Source: CAVXTT01 sp963764685 | GTDB lineage: Bacteria > Bacteroidota > Ignavibacteria > Ignavibacteriales > Ignavibacteriaceae | Direction of reading: 5' to 3' | Assembly (NCBI GenBank): GCA_963764685.1 | Contig: CAVXTT010000016.1 | Coordinates: 124,001-188,000, forward strand | DNA length: 64,000 bases | Shown here: one piece after another, positions 61,801-64,000 of the stretch | How positions within the stretch are numbered: the first letter of the stretch is position 1 | How the letters are laid out: each line of letters begins with the position of its first letter | Translations under genes and position numbers: made by a program | Notes under the pieces: generated by a model | The model's input: the letters and a program-made list of their open reading frames with translations, nothing else | What the model was told of the DNA's origin: nothing | The model's database searches: none

Positions 61801-64000
61801 ATGAAATATCTTGTCCCTGCAGTTATCATTATTTTCCTTTCAATTGAACCCTATGCGCAGGTTCAGGACTCGATATTTATTAACACCATATCCGATTCCC
61901 TTAAAATACTATCTGATACTACAGCTGCCGATACGGGTCGGAAGGGGTATGATGTTGATACTGTTATTTTTTCCAGTTCTTCAGATTCTATGGTATTCCT
62001 GGTAAATGAGAAGAAAATGAACCTGTACGGGAATTCCGAACTGCAATACAAACAGACTGAATTAAAGAGCGCAAACATTTCTATTGACTTTTCCACTAAT
62101 AATATTGAAGCAACAGGTGTAAAAACAGATACCGGTCTTTCCGGTTCCCCCGAACTTAAAGACAGGGGTGAGCTGTACGAGGGGTCGCAGATGAAGTATA
62201 ACTTTAAGACTGCACAGGGCTATATTACTGCAGCTGAAACAGAAAGTGAAGGTTCATTCTATACAGGAGAAAAAATTAAAAAAGTTGATCAGGAGACTTA
62301 TTTTATTCAGGATGGTATTTTTACATCCTGCGATATTGATACTCCTCATTATCATTTCTACTCTCCTGAAATGAAAGTTATACATAAGCAGGAAGTTGTA
62401 TCAAGGTGGGTCTGGCTGTATTTTGGAGGGGTGCCATTCCCGATTCCACTTCCCTTTGCAGTATTCCCTATTGAGTCCGGCAGGCGCTCCGGAATCCTTC
62501 CTCCCGCATATGGAAATGATGCACGTTACGGAAGATATTTCTCCCGGTTCGGCTATTTCTGGGCAATAAGCGATTATATGGATGCAAATCTTACAGCGGA
62601 TTATTATACGAGGGGAAGCTACAACGTCGAAAGCAGGTTCCGTTATGCAAAGCGGTACAGCCTGAGCGGAAACCTGGAAGGAGGATATTCCTACTTTCAG
62701 GAAGGAGCAGATACAGATCCTGATAAGGTCCAGCGAAAGGACTGGAGGGTGAAGCTGAGCCATAATCAGAGTCTGAATCCTACATTAAAGCTTGATGCAA
62801 ATCTTGAATTTGTATCCGGTAATTATCTTGAAAGAAATGTTACGGAATATAGTGAGCTCTTAAGGAATGAAATTATCTCTAATGCTACTTTATTTAAATC
62901 ATGGGATGAATCCGGAAACAGTCTTTCTCTCGGATACCAGAGGAGGCAGGATATTGAATCAGGGAATATAACTGAAGTTCTGCCTAATCTTACATTTAAT
63001 CTGACGCAGAAGTATCCCTTCAAAAGGGAAGGGGTAGTTGGAGAACAGCAATGGTATGAGCTGGTCGGAATTACTTATGCCGGCCAGCTGCAGAACAACC
63101 GTAATAAGACACAGGGGAATCTGCAGGTAAGGGGAGGTATTCAGCATGTGGTCAATGTTAATGCTTCACCCAAAATAGGTTATTTCAATATTACCCCCTT
63201 TGTTCGTTACCAGGAAAGATGGTATAATAAAAGAATTGAGAAATTTCAGAGCGGCGATTCAGTTGTTACAAATGATATAAAAGAAATTAATTTTGTACGT
63301 ACATTCGGAATGGGGATTGGTGCATCGACCAAATTTTATGGTATGTTTCAGCCGGGTGTTCTTGGAATAGCAGCTTTAAGGCATACAGTCAATCCGACTC
63401 ATCTCTTATAACTATCAGCCTAATTTTTCTAGAGCCGCACTGGGGATATTGGGATTCCTATGTAACTTCGGAAGGCAGTACAGTTTATTATGATAAATTT
63501 CAAAGAGAAATATACGGCGGGATCTCGGAACCAGGAGCAGCAGAATATAGCATTTAATTTGTCGAATATATTTGAAATTAAGACCACAGCTGATCCTACG
63601 GATACAACAAGCAAGGAGAATAAAATTCAATTGCTTAATCTGGGACTCAGATTAAGCTACAACTTTGCAGCAGACAGTCTTAAGCTTTCCGATATTTCGC
63701 TTACGCTACCGTACTCAGATAGAAGATTATTTCAGTTTCTCAGGATCTCAACTTTTTCCCCTTATGACTAACTGAAGAGGGAAGAATAGACAGATATCTC
63801 GCAGAAAGCGGTAAAGGTTTCTTGAGAATGACAAATTTTAATTTTTCTGTAACAACATCACTTTCGGGAGAAAGGATAAAATCTGCTTTTGGCGGTGAGC
63901 CGGATTCTATTTCGGAAGGGCAATATGAACTGGGGAGTTCCGGTAATAATATGTACAGAGGAATTTATGAAGAGAAAGAAGCCGACTTTAGTGTCCCCTG
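61801..64000 (+). CDS. lptD: LPS-assembly protein LptD (Bacteroidota type), frameshifted and cut by window end
   Basis: This outer-membrane barrel inserts lipopolysaccharide. It has a signal peptide (to about residue 20) and then the periplasmic OstA/LptA-like jellyroll with LNEKKMNLYGNSELQYKQTE-like sequence (about 55-190), where strands build a greasy slide. The barrel includes WVWLYFGGVPFPIPLPFAVF and FPIESGRRSGILPPAYGNDA, typical LptD core motifs. The first frame ends after RHTVNPTHLL at 63411. Sequence continues in shifted frames (YWDSYVTSEGSTVYYDKFQ, then IAFNLSNIFEIKTTADPTDT to 63771) and beyond. About 730 codons are present, with the end outside the window. Confidence 0.87.

Overview
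The window looks like a chromosomal segment of a member of the Ignavibacteria (Bacteroidota/Chlorobiota assemblage), probably from a draft or metagenome-derived assembly. Three things point there. The respiratory chain combines an NDH-1 operon without NuoE/F/G, alternative complex III (ActA-F) and an A2-type cytochrome c oxidase. Secreted proteins carry type IX secretion (T9SS) C-terminal sorting domains, and a DUF5103-type T9SS plug protein is present. The wide intergenic gaps are filled with small palindromic and short tandem repeats. The assignment is by inference from gene content; no rRNA or tRNA gene was seen.

Layout. 1-7.1 kb (minus): nuoA-B-C-D-H-I-J-K-L, entered from its downstream end. 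7.6-11.3 kb (plus): alanine racemase, an unknown helical protein, mannose-1-phosphate guanylyltransferase and an NAD(P)-binding protein. 11.4-12.4 kb (minus): a trypsin-like lipoprotein. 12.6-16.7 kb (plus): phenylalanine 4-hydroxylase, peroxiredoxin, a 6-pyruvoyl-tetrahydropterin synthase homologue, GTP cyclohydrolase I and two coupled short-chain dehydrogenases, which together look like a tetrahydropterin cofactor locus beside its consumer. 18.0-32.8 kb (plus): a long act-sco-cox-ctaB respiratory operon with extra c-type cytochromes. 33.2-41.0 kb: a membrane protein between inverted repeats, an M24 peptidase, a PQQ-type sugar dehydrogenase with a T9SS tail and a large GH13-like protein. 42.1-49.0 kb (plus): a zinc-peptidase lipoprotein, MutS, a DUF1684 lipoprotein, DAHP synthase and prephenate dehydrogenase. 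49.3-53.5 kb (plus): two MORN-like repeat proteins and the agmatine-to-putrescine pair aguB/aguA. 54.3-55.7 kb (minus): a T9SS substrate. 57.0-64.0 kb (plus): an envelope cluster (T9SS plug, Gfo/Idh/MocA oxidoreductase, LEA14-like lipoprotein, ROK kinase, LptD) cut by the window end.

Many otherwise conserved genes (nuoL, nuoC, nuoI, folE, actB, coxC, coxD, coxB, ctaB, aguA, lptD and others) are broken by one-base frame changes, with family motifs continuing at once in the next frame. These are best read as uncorrected sequence indels, so such genes are annotated as single loci over their full span. The least expected material is intergenic. Four long imperfect palindromes occur, three of them with arms built on an exact 11-nt period. 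Octamer tandem repeats start at or inside stop codons of convergent or terminal genes. A perfect 45-bp inverted repeat brackets one membrane-protein gene, a 158-nt block holds three nested helices, and dense REP-like hairpin families fill other gaps.
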